Below are positions 6,298-12,490 of a DNA stretch of 12,490 nucleotides, one piece after another. The stretch lies in the NCBI GenBank assembly GCA_017477035.1, contig JAFUXW010000261.1:1-12490 (forward strand), read 5' to 3'. The notes beneath the pieces were generated by a model. It saw nothing but the letters and a program-made list of their open reading frames with translations. It made no database searches and was not told where the DNA came from. Source of the stretch: Alphaproteobacteria bacterium. GTDB lineage: Bacteria; Pseudomonadota; Alphaproteobacteria; RF32; CAG-239. The position numbers and the translations under genes were made by a program. The stretch's first letter is position 1. Every line of letters begins with the position of its first letter.

Positions 6298-6317
6298 TAC
6301 ATTTAGGAGAATAACTT

Positions 6318-9300
6318 ATGAATAAATTATATACACTTTTTATCATATCATTTATAGTGATAATGGCGTTTTCCGCTAATGCTTTCACTTTGACGGCTCA
6401 ACAAATTTATAAATATGCAAAATCAAAAAATTACAATGCACTATCTCATTTAAGAAATTACTTGGAAACACAGGATTCTAAGGGCAATACCGCACTCTGC
6501 CTAGCTATAATAAACGACGACTATGAAACATATAGTTTACTAAGACAGTATGGAGCAAATTCTCAACCATATTGTTTACAATCCGCAATTACTGCAAGCA
6601 GTAGCAGTACATTTTTAGGTATGGGAACGACCGGATGGCTAACCACAGGGGCAATAGTTGCCGGTGGTGTCGGTATTGCTGCCGCTGCCGCTGGTGGCGG
6701 AGGTGGCGGAGGTGGCGGAGATGCTTCTTCTTCAGATTCATCATCCTCAAATAATTCTACACCAGCCATTACTTGCGTAAATGGTTCAATTAATAATGGT
6801 CAATGCCAATGCAATGATGGTTGGACCGGATTAACTTGTGAACAGGCAAAAGCAGTTCCAAGCGGTTATACATCAACACCTTGTGGTGAAGGATACACAC
6901 AAGTTGATACATTCTTATCAGGTGCTGAAACATATTATAAGTGTTCTCCTGCAACTTGCGACGGATTTGAATACACCACCTGCCCTAACGGATATGAATC
7001 ATCAGGCATATGCTTAAGCGGTATGACCACAAAGCATAAATGCGCTCCGGCGGCTTGCTCTGGCTATATAGCAAGTTGTAGCCAAGGTTACCATATCACA
7101 ACGGATACTTGTTTATCTGGTACTATCATTATGTACAAGTGCGAAATAAACGATTGTTCTGGATATAATTTAACATCTGCTCCGATTCATTGCGCAAGTT
7201 CTCAATCGTGCCAAAGCGGAAGTTCCATAAGTTATAAATGTGGCAAGTGTGTTGAAGGTTGGACGGGAAGTGATTGTTCTATAGTAGAAGAAGCTGATGA
7301 TAATCCACTAATTGGCACAAACAATGACGTAAATAATAGTACAATAGATTTATCAAATTATAAAAACAGAGATGTATATGGAAAAGGTATGACATCTTAT
7401 AATACGCTAAATGCTGAATCCACAGACGCAGAAGTGGCTGACGCTGTTATTGATATAATTGATTATGGCTCAAACAACAGTGTTTATGGGGTATATGCTG
7501 AGAATAATGCCGAAAATGCACGCACTTCTACAACAGGAACCAGTACTGCTACAGGAAAAGCAACAGCTTCGATTCATATTGAAAATAATAGAAATACTTT
7601 CGTTTACGGATTGAAAGGGGCAAATGCTTGGAATGCAATAAGTTTAGGCGGACAAACAAACGGAATTATTGACATTGTAAACAACAATAATACGGGAGGA
7701 ATTGTTTATGGTTTGTATGCAACTAACGCATCTTATAACGCAAATGCGTTCTACAGCTCAGCGGATGGCAAAATTAACATAGAGAATATTGCCGATAATG
7801 ACGTTTACGGAATATACGGACATAATGTGGCCAATAACGGGTTTGGTAGTAATGGCAAAACGCCAATAGCCGTAGTTAATATTCAAAATAATGGTGATGG
7901 AAATGTTTATGGTTTAGTTTCTGAAATTGATGATTATATACAAAATTATACGGGAAGCGGAACTATTTCTAATGTAGGAAATCACAATGCTTATAATAGC
8001 TACGCTACAATCAGTATAACCAATACCGGTGACGGTAATGTTTATGGTATGAAATCACAGCAAGATTTGTATAATGCTTATGGAACCTCAACGGGAATAA
8101 TAAATATTACCAATACCGGTAACGGTAATGTTTATGGTATGAAATCACAGCAAGATTTGTATAATGCTTATGGAACCTCGACTGGAATAATAAATATTAC
8201 TAATACCGGTGATGGTAATGCTTATGGTATGTTTGCAGACAATCAAGGCAATATACTTTTAAATACCTCATCAGATGACAGTTCTCAACTTGCTGAATCC
8301 ACTATTGAGCTCTCTAATATCGGAGATGGTTTGACCATCGGTATTTACTCAAAAGATGGTAAGGCGGAAAACTCTGGAACTATTAAAATACATAATCTGA
8401 AAAATGGGAGTGCCATAGGCATTTATGCAGATGGTAACACGAAAGCCTATAATTCCGGCAATATTACAATTGACCATAAGAGTTATACAGACAATACGGC
8501 GACAGAAAACATCAAAGATGACAAAACATATACTACGCAATCAAAAAAAGGTGGTTTAGCAATCGGTATTTATGGTGCCAAAGATGCAAAAATAAGCAAC
8601 TCCGGCACGATTGAAATTAACGGAGCCGAGACTGCATATGGTATATATGCAGAATCCGATGCTACGGTGGAAAATTCCGGTATTATTACCATTGATGACG
8701 ATATAAATCATACCAATAAAATTGTTTTAAACGGCTCTGTTTTGTTTCAAGATGGTAAGTTTATTATACAAAACAGTTACACTAGTACTCCAGCTCAATT
8801 AAACTTGGACGATTTTGGTGGAATGGTTGTGGCGTCTGATACTTCGCAATTTATTGTAGAAGGCTCAATTTCTGGTGACTTGGCTATCAACAACAGTGTG
8901 ATTGAAAATGGTTTTGATACTACTTATTCGGTGAAAGATATGATTCAGGCAGAAGATACCAACGGCTTGAACTTGCTGTCACAATCGGCTTTGTTTGATG
9001 CAAAACTTGAAAACAATACCGATGCAGTGATGACCATGAAAGCGTTTAACGATGTGGTTGAAAGCAGCTCTGTAGCAGACTTTTTGCAGAATAACTATGT
9101 TTCAAATAACAATGAAGATTTGTTCAAAACATTAAAATCTGCTGGAACCGTAGCTCAGTTAAACAGCAACATTGATGATTTATTAGGCAAAGATATGTTG
9201 TCCCGTATGGCTTTTGAAGACTTATCAATGATTCGTGAAGTCAGTTTTGATATGAATAACCATTTGTTTGAAAAAGAAGGTTCATTTGCTTTCGGCGAAA

Positions 9301-10061
9301 ATATATCTCCGTCAAGCTATGATAACAATATCGGATCAGTCGGACGTTATTCATTAAATGGTTATAATAACGGCAAATTGAGCTTTGGTGTCGGCGTTTC
9401 CATTACTGATGTTCGCACTAATGACGGCAATAATGATAATCGACGTTTTGACCGCAACTTTATGATGAGTGCACCTATCGGATACAAAACACACGGCTTT
9501 GAGTTGATTACAGCTCCGAAACTGGGATATGCCAATGGTACATACGACCGCAATGGATTTAACAATATGCCATACGAAGGTAAAGTTCAAAAACGTTTGT
9601 TTGCTTTGATGAATGAGGCTCGTTATCCGGTTAAATTCGGTGGCTTGAAGCTTGTGCCGACGGCTGAGTTTAATATGATCGGCTACAATATCAAAGGTCA
9701 CGAGGATGAAAAACAGTATAGCTTATGGATTAAGTCGCAAAATCATTATTCGGTTGAGGCAGGATTGGGTTTGCTGGCTGAGAAAGAGTTTAAGCCATAT
9801 AAAAACCATAAATTCGATCTCAACGGCGGAGTTGCAGTGTATCACGAATTTGCTAATCCGTATGAACTTAATGTGGCAATGAACGGAATGTCAGGTACTT
9901 ATCGCCTGCAAGATGAAAAACGTAGCGATAATCGTGCGGTGGTTCGTTTCGGTTTTGGTTATGAGCTGGAAGACAATGTTGATATTTCGGCAAGCTGGTT
10001 GACCAATATCGACCGCGAATATCGTACAGATGCCAAAATTGACTTGAAATACAGCTTTTAA
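6318..10061 (+). CDS. Giant autotransporter adhesin-like surface protein (type Va), EGF-like and beta-helix passenger
   Basis: The 1247-residue protein is a type V secretion autotransporter. Order: signal peptide 1-22 (FSANA); helical ankyrin-like segment about 23-90 (DSKGNTALCLAI, LLRQYGAN); hydrophobic Gly/Ala stretch 105-125 and nine glycines 126-134; Ser-rich linker; Cys-rich region 153-320. The Cys-rich region has EGF-like modules at both ends (CQCNDGWTGLTCE; CVEGWTGSDCS) and between them about four modules of pattern C-x-GY...C...GY...C-LSG...YKC. A long Asn/Gly-rich beta-helix passenger (about 330-950) follows, with repeats ending NVYG or GIYG. A helical linker (about 955-985) leads to a C-terminal beta-barrel of about 240 residues ending DLKYSF, whose terminal Phe fits BAM recognition. 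The barrel exports the passenger, probably for adhesion; the ligand is unknown. AGGAG at 6305-6309 sets the start. Regulation may involve the upstream leader RNA. Confidence 0.92.
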   Translation: MNKLYTLFIISFIVIMAFSANAFTLTAQQIYKYAKSKNYNALSHLRNYLETQDSKGNTALCLAIINDDYETYSLLRQYGANSQPYCLQSAITASSSSTFLGMGTTGWLTTGAIVAGGVGIAAAAAGGGGGGGGGDASSSDSSSSNNSTPAITCVNGSINNGQCQCNDGWTGLTCEQAKAVPSGYTSTPCGEGYTQVDTFLSGAETYYKCSPATCDGFEYTTCPNGYESSGICLSGMTTKHKCAPAACSGYIASCSQGYHITTDTCLSGTIIMYKCEINDCSGYNLTSAPIHCASSQSCQSGSSISYKCGKCVEGWTGSDCSIVEEADDNPLIGTNNDVNNSTIDLSNYKNRDVYGKGMTSYNTLNAESTDAEVADAVIDIIDYGSNNSVYGVYAENNAENARTSTTGTSTATGKATASIHIENNRNTFVYGLKGANAWNAISLGGQTNGIIDIVNNNNTGGIVYGLYATNASYNANAFYSSADGKINIENIADNDVYGIYGHNVANNGFGSNGKTPIAVVNIQNNGDGNVYGLVSEIDDYIQNYTGSGTISNVGNHNAYNSYATISITNTGDGNVYGMKSQQDLYNAYGTSTGIINITNTGNGNVYGMKSQQDLYNAYGTSTGIINITNTGDGNAYGMFADNQGNILLNTSSDDSSQLAESTIELSNIGDGLTIGIYSKDGKAENSGTIKIHNLKNGSAIGIYADGNTKAYNSGNITIDHKSYTDNTATENIKDDKTYTTQSKKGGLAIGIYGAKDAKISNSGTIEINGAETAYGIYAESDATVENSGIITIDDDINHTNKIVLNGSVLFQDGKFIIQNSYTSTPAQLNLDDFGGMVVASDTSQFIVEGSISGDLAINNSVIENGFDTTYSVKDMIQAEDTNGLNLLSQSALFDAKLENNTDAVMTMKAFNDVVESSSVADFLQNNYVSNNNEDLFKTLKSAGTVAQLNSNIDDLLGKDMLSRMAFEDLSMIREVSFDMNNHLFEKEGSFAFGENISPSSYDNNIGSVGRYSLNGYNNGKLSFGVGVSITDVRTNDGNNDNRRFDRNFMMSAPIGYKTHGFELITAPKLGYANGTYDRNGFNNMPYEGKVQKRLFALMNEARYPVKFGGLKLVPTAEFNMIGYNIKGHEDEKQYSLWIKSQNHYSVEAGLGLLAEKEFKPYKNHKFDLNGGVAVYHEFANPYELNVAMNGMSGTYRLQDEKRSDNRAVVRFGFGYELEDNVDISASWLTNIDREYRTDAKIDLKYSF
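6693..6719 (+). repeat. Three tandem 9-bp repeats encoding nine glycines
   Basis: GGTGGCGGA occurs three times without mismatch in the autotransporter gene (residues 126-134). Changes in copy number would keep the frame and vary the linker by three residues at a time. Confidence 0.9.
8019..8231 (+). repeat. 90-bp tandem repeat in the autotransporter passenger (2 full copies plus partial)
   Basis: Copies 8019-8108 and 8109-8198 differ at only three positions (G/A at 8031, A/G at 8080, G/T at 8083 relative to the second copy). A partial third copy covers 8199-8231. Each unit encodes 30 residues (TNTG-GNVYGM-KSQQDLYNAYG-TSTGIINI), about one or two turns of the beta-helix. The near identity, synonymous sites included, points to recent duplication. 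Confidence 0.92.
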
Positions 10062-10075
10062 TTACAGGTATTACA

Positions 10076-10098
10076 AAAGCCTCCGCAAAGGAGGCTTT
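10076..10098. terminator. Bidirectional terminator shared by the autotransporter and the convergent minus-strand gene
   Basis: AAAGCCTCC (10076-10084) pairs perfectly with GGAGGCTTT (10090-10098) around loop GCAAA. TTTCTATT follows on the plus strand and CTTTTGTAAT on the minus strand. It sits between two converging stop codons (10061 and 10102). Confidence 0.82.
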
Positions 10099-10101
10099 CT
10101 A

Positions 10102-10404
10102 TTACAAATAGTCGGTAATCGGTGTACAATCATTCTTGGTTGTCTGATTAGTGACAATGTAGGCCGACGGAAATTCATTCTTCTTCTTGGCATTGACTTC
10201 AACTTTGTCACCGGGCATCAATGTCATCAACTCTTTGCGATTGCGCTTGAGGTTGTCTTCAGTAAAGTGAACCTCCACTACTTTGTTAAAAGTTTCAATC
10301 ACACTGAAACGAACTTTTTTGTAGGCTTTCAATCGCAAATATGCGCGATTCGTGCCAATGCACACGTGTTCGACGGTGCCATAAATAAAAATATTGTTAA
10401 CCAT
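10102..10404 (-). CDS. Small hypothetical protein, possible OB-fold
   Basis: The product has 100 residues, no signal peptide and a high basic content. It alternates short beta-like segments (MVNNIFIYGTVEHVC, AYLRLKAYKKVRFSVIETF, KVVEVHFTED) with a turn at LMPGDKVEVNAKKK and a final strand, AYIVTNQTT. This resembles a small nucleic-acid or ligand-binding OB-type barrel. That is a guess from pattern, not a family match. The ATG at 10404 (complement) has no strong Shine-Dalgarno; a weak GAG lies just before it, so the start is less certain than for its neighbours. It converges with the autotransporter gene and shares its terminator, and it diverges from mlaA. It is probably cytoplasmic and of unknown function. 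Confidence 0.75.
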   Translation of the reverse strand: MVNNIFIYGTVEHVCIGTNRAYLRLKAYKKVRFSVIETFNKVVEVHFTEDNLKRNRKELMTLMPGDKVEVNAKKKNEFPSAYIVTNQTTKNDCTPITDYL

Positions 10405-10449
10405 ACTCTATGGGGTTCGGCTTCAACGATCCCTGCTTTTAAGTTAAAC

Positions 10450-10479
10450 ATAATATAATAGTTGAAAGAATTATCACAA
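10450..10479 (-). promoter_or_regulatory. Promoter candidate for the minus-strand small protein
   Basis: On the minus strand, TTGTGA (10474-10479) and TATTAT (10450-10455, 5/6) are spaced by 18 bp. The leader would be about 40 nt. Confidence 0.35.
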
Positions 10480-10549
10480 AAACATATGCTCTGTTTAACA
10501 GCAATTTGTTTAAAATCAAGTAAAAATACCTAAAAATAAAAATTTTTGG

Positions 10550-10578
10550 TTGATTTATTCAGGCTTAAGTTTTATATT
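10550..10578 (+). promoter_or_regulatory. Promoter candidate for mlaA-mlaC
   Basis: TTGATT (10550-10555, 4/6) and TATATT (10573-10578, 5/6) are spaced by 17 bp. The start near 10585 gives a leader of about 19 nt, like other genes here. TTGAAA (10462-10467) with TATGCT (10485-10490), also spaced 17 bp, is an alternative upstream site. Confidence 0.5.
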
Positions 10579-10603
10579 TCCGAATAGTTTATATGAGGGT
10601 GTA

Positions 10604-11377
10604 ATGAGCAAGTTTATAAAACTGTTTTACTTTTTAGGTATTGTTTCTTTGTTATGCGTGCGTTCAGCATACGCAAACACTGAAGACGATTCTGCACTTG
10701 AGACTTACAATCGTGCAATGTTTAATTTCAATACCGTTGCTGATGATTATTTGGTAAAACCTGTTGCCAAAGGGTATCGGGCAATTACCACTGAGTTTAT
10801 CCGTGAGCGAGTTCACGATTTTTTTGAAAATCTGAAAGAACCTGCTTCAATGATAAATCACACATTGCAAGGGGATTTTTCCGATTCCGGAAATTCACTT
10901 GGGCGCTTTGCTATAAATTCAACCCTCGGTTTGTTAGGAACCTTTGATGTAGCATCAGGCTGGGGACTTACCAAAAACAAAACAGGATTTGATAGAACCT
11001 TAGCATCTTGGTGTGTACCTGACGGGCCTTTTATTGTGTTACCACTTTTGGGACCAAGTACCCCACGAGCAACAGTAGGTATGGCAGCAGATACACTTTC
11101 GAATCCGACGTATTGGGCTGATTATTATACTCATTTCGGAGATAAATGGGAAGGATACGCCTTTTATTACGGAATCACGGCATTGGGTTTTGTCAGTGTT
11201 CGCGAAGAAAATCTGGAACTTTTGGATAACTTAACTGCCAACTCCGTTGATCCGTATGCCACCGTTAAGGCTGCATATATTCAGAATAGATTAAAAATTA
11301 AGGCCTGCGCTGCCCCCGATGAAGAACAAACAGAAAACAGTTATGATTTTGATTTTGATGAAGAGTTTGATGAATAA
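10604..11377 (+). CDS. mlaA: MlaA/VacJ-family outer-membrane phospholipid transport protein
   Basis: MlaA sits in the outer membrane and removes misplaced phospholipids from the outer leaflet, handing them to periplasmic MlaC. The 257-residue product has the family landmarks: ETYNRAMFNFN (33-43) after the signal; VKPVAKGYR; FFENLKEPASMINHTLQGD; GRFAINSTLGLLGTFDVA; a PDGPFIVLPLLGPSTPR segment; and VDPYATVKAAYIQNR near the C-terminus. The N-terminus is a signal peptide cleaved most plausibly after AYA (Ala24). Cys18 is present, but Leu at -1 makes a poor lipobox, unlike the lipoprotein MlaA of E. coli. The tail is strongly acidic (DFDFDEEFDE). GAGG at 10595-10598 supports ATG 10604; a TTG start at 10550 lies upstream of it and is rejected. 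mlaC follows after 27 bp, so the two form an operon. Confidence 0.93.
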   Translation: MSKFIKLFYFLGIVSLLCVRSAYANTEDDSALETYNRAMFNFNTVADDYLVKPVAKGYRAITTEFIRERVHDFFENLKEPASMINHTLQGDFSDSGNSLGRFAINSTLGLLGTFDVASGWGLTKNKTGFDRTLASWCVPDGPFIVLPLLGPSTPRATVGMAADTLSNPTYWADYYTHFGDKWEGYAFYYGITALGFVSVREENLELLDNLTANSVDPYATVKAAYIQNRLKIKACAAPDEEQTENSYDFDFDEEFDE

Positions 11378-11404
11378 TCACTATTTTGGAAAGGACTTTG
11401 TAAT

Positions 11405-12007
11405 ATGAAAAAAATACTTGCGGTTTTATTTTCGGCTTTTTTGTTGATGACTTCCAATGCCAAAGCTGACATAAATGCCTCAAAGGCAGAAAATTTTATT
11501 AAAGATGTTACCAAACAAGGTATTGAAGAACTTATCAATTCTGATGTAAGTGAAGCTGAAAAAAAAGCAAGATTTACTAAATTATTTAATGAAGATTTAG
11601 ATTTGGATTTTATCGGCAAATTTGTGTTGGGGCGCTATTGGCGCACAGCTACCGAAAAACAACGCAATGAATTTATAGATGTTTATCGCAAACTTAATAT
11701 CCAAACATGGTCGGAACGCTTTAATGAATTTAGAGGCAAACATTTTGAATTTTTAGGAACAGAAAAAGCTAATTCAAAAGCAAATGATCAAGTTTATGTT
11801 AATACTCAAGTTCCTATGCCGGAAGGCGCTCCTGCTTCGGTTAAGTGGAGAGTTAAAGATACCGGAGGCAAAATGAAAATAGTTGATATTATCATTGAAA
11901 ATGTAAGCTTGGCTATTACGGCTCAAAAAGAGTATACATCTTACATTCAAAAGTCCCCGAACGGAATTGACGGCTTAATAAAAGATTTGAAAGCAAAATT
12001 GAAATAG
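11405..12007 (+). CDS. mlaC: MlaC/Ttg2D-family periplasmic phospholipid-binding protein
   Basis: MlaC shuttles phospholipids through the periplasm between MlaA in the outer membrane and the MlaFEDB complex in the inner membrane. The product has 200 residues with a signal peptide, MKKILAVLFSAFLLMTSNAKA, cleaved after about Ala21. Family features include a helical N-terminal half with FTKLFNEDLDLDFIGKFVLGRYWRT, where FIGKFVLGRYWR is typical of the family. ATEKQRNEFIDVYRKL follows, then a beta-rich second half with VYVNTQVPMP, VKWRVKDTGGKMKIVDIIIENVSL and a final helix ending in GIDGLIKDLKAKL. AAGGA at 11391-11395 lies 9 nt before the ATG. It follows mlaA by 27 bp. The genes mlaF, mlaE and mlaD are not in the window. 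No terminator is visible downstream. Confidence 0.93.
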   Translation: MKKILAVLFSAFLLMTSNAKADINASKAENFIKDVTKQGIEELINSDVSEAEKKARFTKLFNEDLDLDFIGKFVLGRYWRTATEKQRNEFIDVYRKLNIQTWSERFNEFRGKHFEFLGTEKANSKANDQVYVNTQVPMPEGAPASVKWRVKDTGGKMKIVDIIIENVSLAITAQKEYTSYIQKSPNGIDGLIKDLKAKLK

Positions 12008-12021
12008 TCGTCATTTATATG

Positions 12022-12050
12022 TTGAAAACAATGGCAAAGTCTGCTATATT
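12022..12050 (+). promoter_or_regulatory. Extended -10 promoter before the last gene
   Basis: TTGAAA (12022-12027, 5/6) and TATATT (12045-12050, 5/6) are spaced by 17 bp, with TGC just before the -10 (extended -10). The predicted start near 12057 lies at the ATG 12056, which excludes that codon as the start and favours ATG 12083. Confidence 0.65.
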
Positions 12051-12082
12051 GTTTCATGAATTTTTGCGAGGTGCTTGTTTAT

Positions 12083-12442
12083 ATGATTGTTGATGGTAAC
12101 AACACAAAGCAACGAAATATATTAATCAATAAATGTTTTTACCAAACAACGGTAAAGATTATGCGTTTTTTTGCCGAAAAAGGAAATAATGATTACGCCA
12201 ATAAAACTATTGAAGCTATGTCAGCATACCACGATATAGTAAACAAGAAAAAGCGTAATAATTTTGACCAAGATTACAACACCGCTTTTGAAACAATTGA
12301 TACGGCGATTCGTAATGTTGCTAATAAAGTATTCTATATATATGGCACAGAAAGCTACAATAAAGCTTATGATTCGTTTTGTAATTATAACTATGTGCAG
12401 ACTGTCCGCACTCAACTTCATAAAAAGAATTATTCAAAGTAA
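12083..12442 (+). CDS. Small hypothetical helical protein
   Basis: I do not recognise this 119-residue protein (128 if started at ATG 12056). It has no signal peptide or membrane segment, is rich in Asn, Lys and Tyr, and looks mostly helical (KCFYQTTVKIMRFFAEKG, TAFETIDTAIRNVANKVFYI). It has two cysteines, near residues 18 and 101. The start at 12083 is chosen because the promoter at 12022-12050 would begin transcription at about 12057, and GAGGTG at 12068-12073 stands 9 nt before it. GTG 12071 is a further alternative. It is transcribed in the same direction as mlaAC and could also be reached by read-through, since no terminator separates them. It shares with the 438-residue protein at 1057 the pattern of a good promoter, short leader and no recognisable family. 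Confidence 0.75.
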   Translation: MIVDGNNTKQRNILINKCFYQTTVKIMRFFAEKGNNDYANKTIEAMSAYHDIVNKKKRNNFDQDYNTAFETIDTAIRNVANKVFYIYGTESYNKAYDSFCNYNYVQTVRTQLHKKNYSK

Positions 12443-12490
12443 TCTGTGAATCTTTTGCCGTTATGGTTGCTTATTAAGTATATTTATTTA

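Larger units (their letters stand above)
6066..6300 (+). ncRNA. Candidate structured leader RNA or small RNA upstream of the autotransporter
   Basis: I cannot assign a known RNA family. Pairings seen directly: CTGTACC/GGTACGG (6066-6072/6081-6087, loop TTATATCA); GAGCT/AGCTC (6087-6091/6098-6102); a perfect 10-bp long-range helix ATATAACCTT/AAGGTTATAT (6104-6113/6245-6254). Inside that helix lie GCTAT/ATAGC (6138-6142/6147-6151), CCCCGA/TCGGGG (6158-6163/6170-6175), GATGTTTT/AAAACATC (6197-6204/6215-6222) and GACT/AGTC (6228-6231/6237-6240). A terminal hairpin GACCACC/GGTGGTT (6271-6277/6286-6292, loop TTGTATGA) is followed by a T-rich tail. The first and last hairpins share ACCTTRTATSAGGT, 12 of 14 identical. 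The helices are real sequence complementarities. That they form together, and have a function, is inference. Confidence 0.5.

Noticed and set aside
6029..6317. tmRNA, including the two-piece alphaproteobacterial form
   Set aside because: No tag frame of the ANDN type, no T-arm with proper stem and no paired acceptor strands. The GACCA at 6271-6275 is part of another hairpin.
8019..8231. CRISPR-like or mobile repeat
   Set aside because: The units are in frame, 90 bp long, without spacers, and encode beta-helix repeats of the autotransporter.
9354..9701. Minus-strand frame of 115 codons opposite the autotransporter barrel
   Set aside because: It is antisense to a strongly supported domain, has no ribosome binding site, and its composition follows the codon pattern of the plus-strand gene.

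Overview
The window is AT-rich, Gram-negative chromosomal DNA. It most likely comes from a host-associated (gut-type) alphaproteobacterium. The evidence is an AccD C-terminus, a proteobacterial-type EttA, an outer-membrane lipid transport pair (MlaA/MlaC), a Bor-type lipoprotein and a very large type V autotransporter ending in a beta-barrel with a terminal Phe. The exact lineage is inference. Standard stops are used throughout, and promoters are easy to see as sigma70-like boxes with 17-18 bp spacers.

Layout: (1) 1-516, the 3' part of accD. (2) 694-909, a small putative exported protein behind its own promoter. (3) 1057-2373, an unrecognised 438-residue helical protein behind a perfect-consensus promoter and closed by a strong terminator. 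(4) 2434-2856, a gene-poor AT-rich stretch, then a Bor-family lipoprotein (2857-3162) with its own terminator. (5) tRNA-Lys(CTT) on the minus strand (3427-3503) with CCA encoded, a promoter and a strong terminator. (6) 3651-4202, an unknown exported protein, followed 34 bp later by ettA (4237-5916). (7) 5937-6317, an intergenic region holding a promoter-terminator unit, a second promoter and about 230 nt of dense potential RNA structure. (8) 6318-10061, the autotransporter. (9) 10102-10404, a small minus-strand protein convergent with it and sharing a bidirectional terminator. (10) mlaA (10604-11377) and mlaC (11405-12007), an operon for phospholipid traffic between the outer membrane and periplasm. 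(11) 12083-12442, a small unknown protein with its own extended -10 promoter.

Functionally most of the window concerns the cell envelope: malonyl-CoA supply for fatty acids (AccD), lipid asymmetry (MlaA/MlaC), surface display (autotransporter, Bor) and several exported unknowns. EttA and tRNA-Lys belong to translation.

The most unusual part is the leader of the autotransporter gene. Transcription predicted from the 6033-6061 promoter would begin almost exactly at a first hairpin. The RNA can then form a 10-bp perfect long-range helix (6104-6113 with 6245-6254) enclosing several hairpins. It contains a possible 22-codon leader ORF whose Shine-Dalgarno lies inside a GC hairpin and whose last codons make up the 3' strand of the long helix. 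It ends in a terminator-like hairpin immediately before the autotransporter ribosome binding site. This looks like an attenuator, or a small RNA, that I cannot match to a known family.
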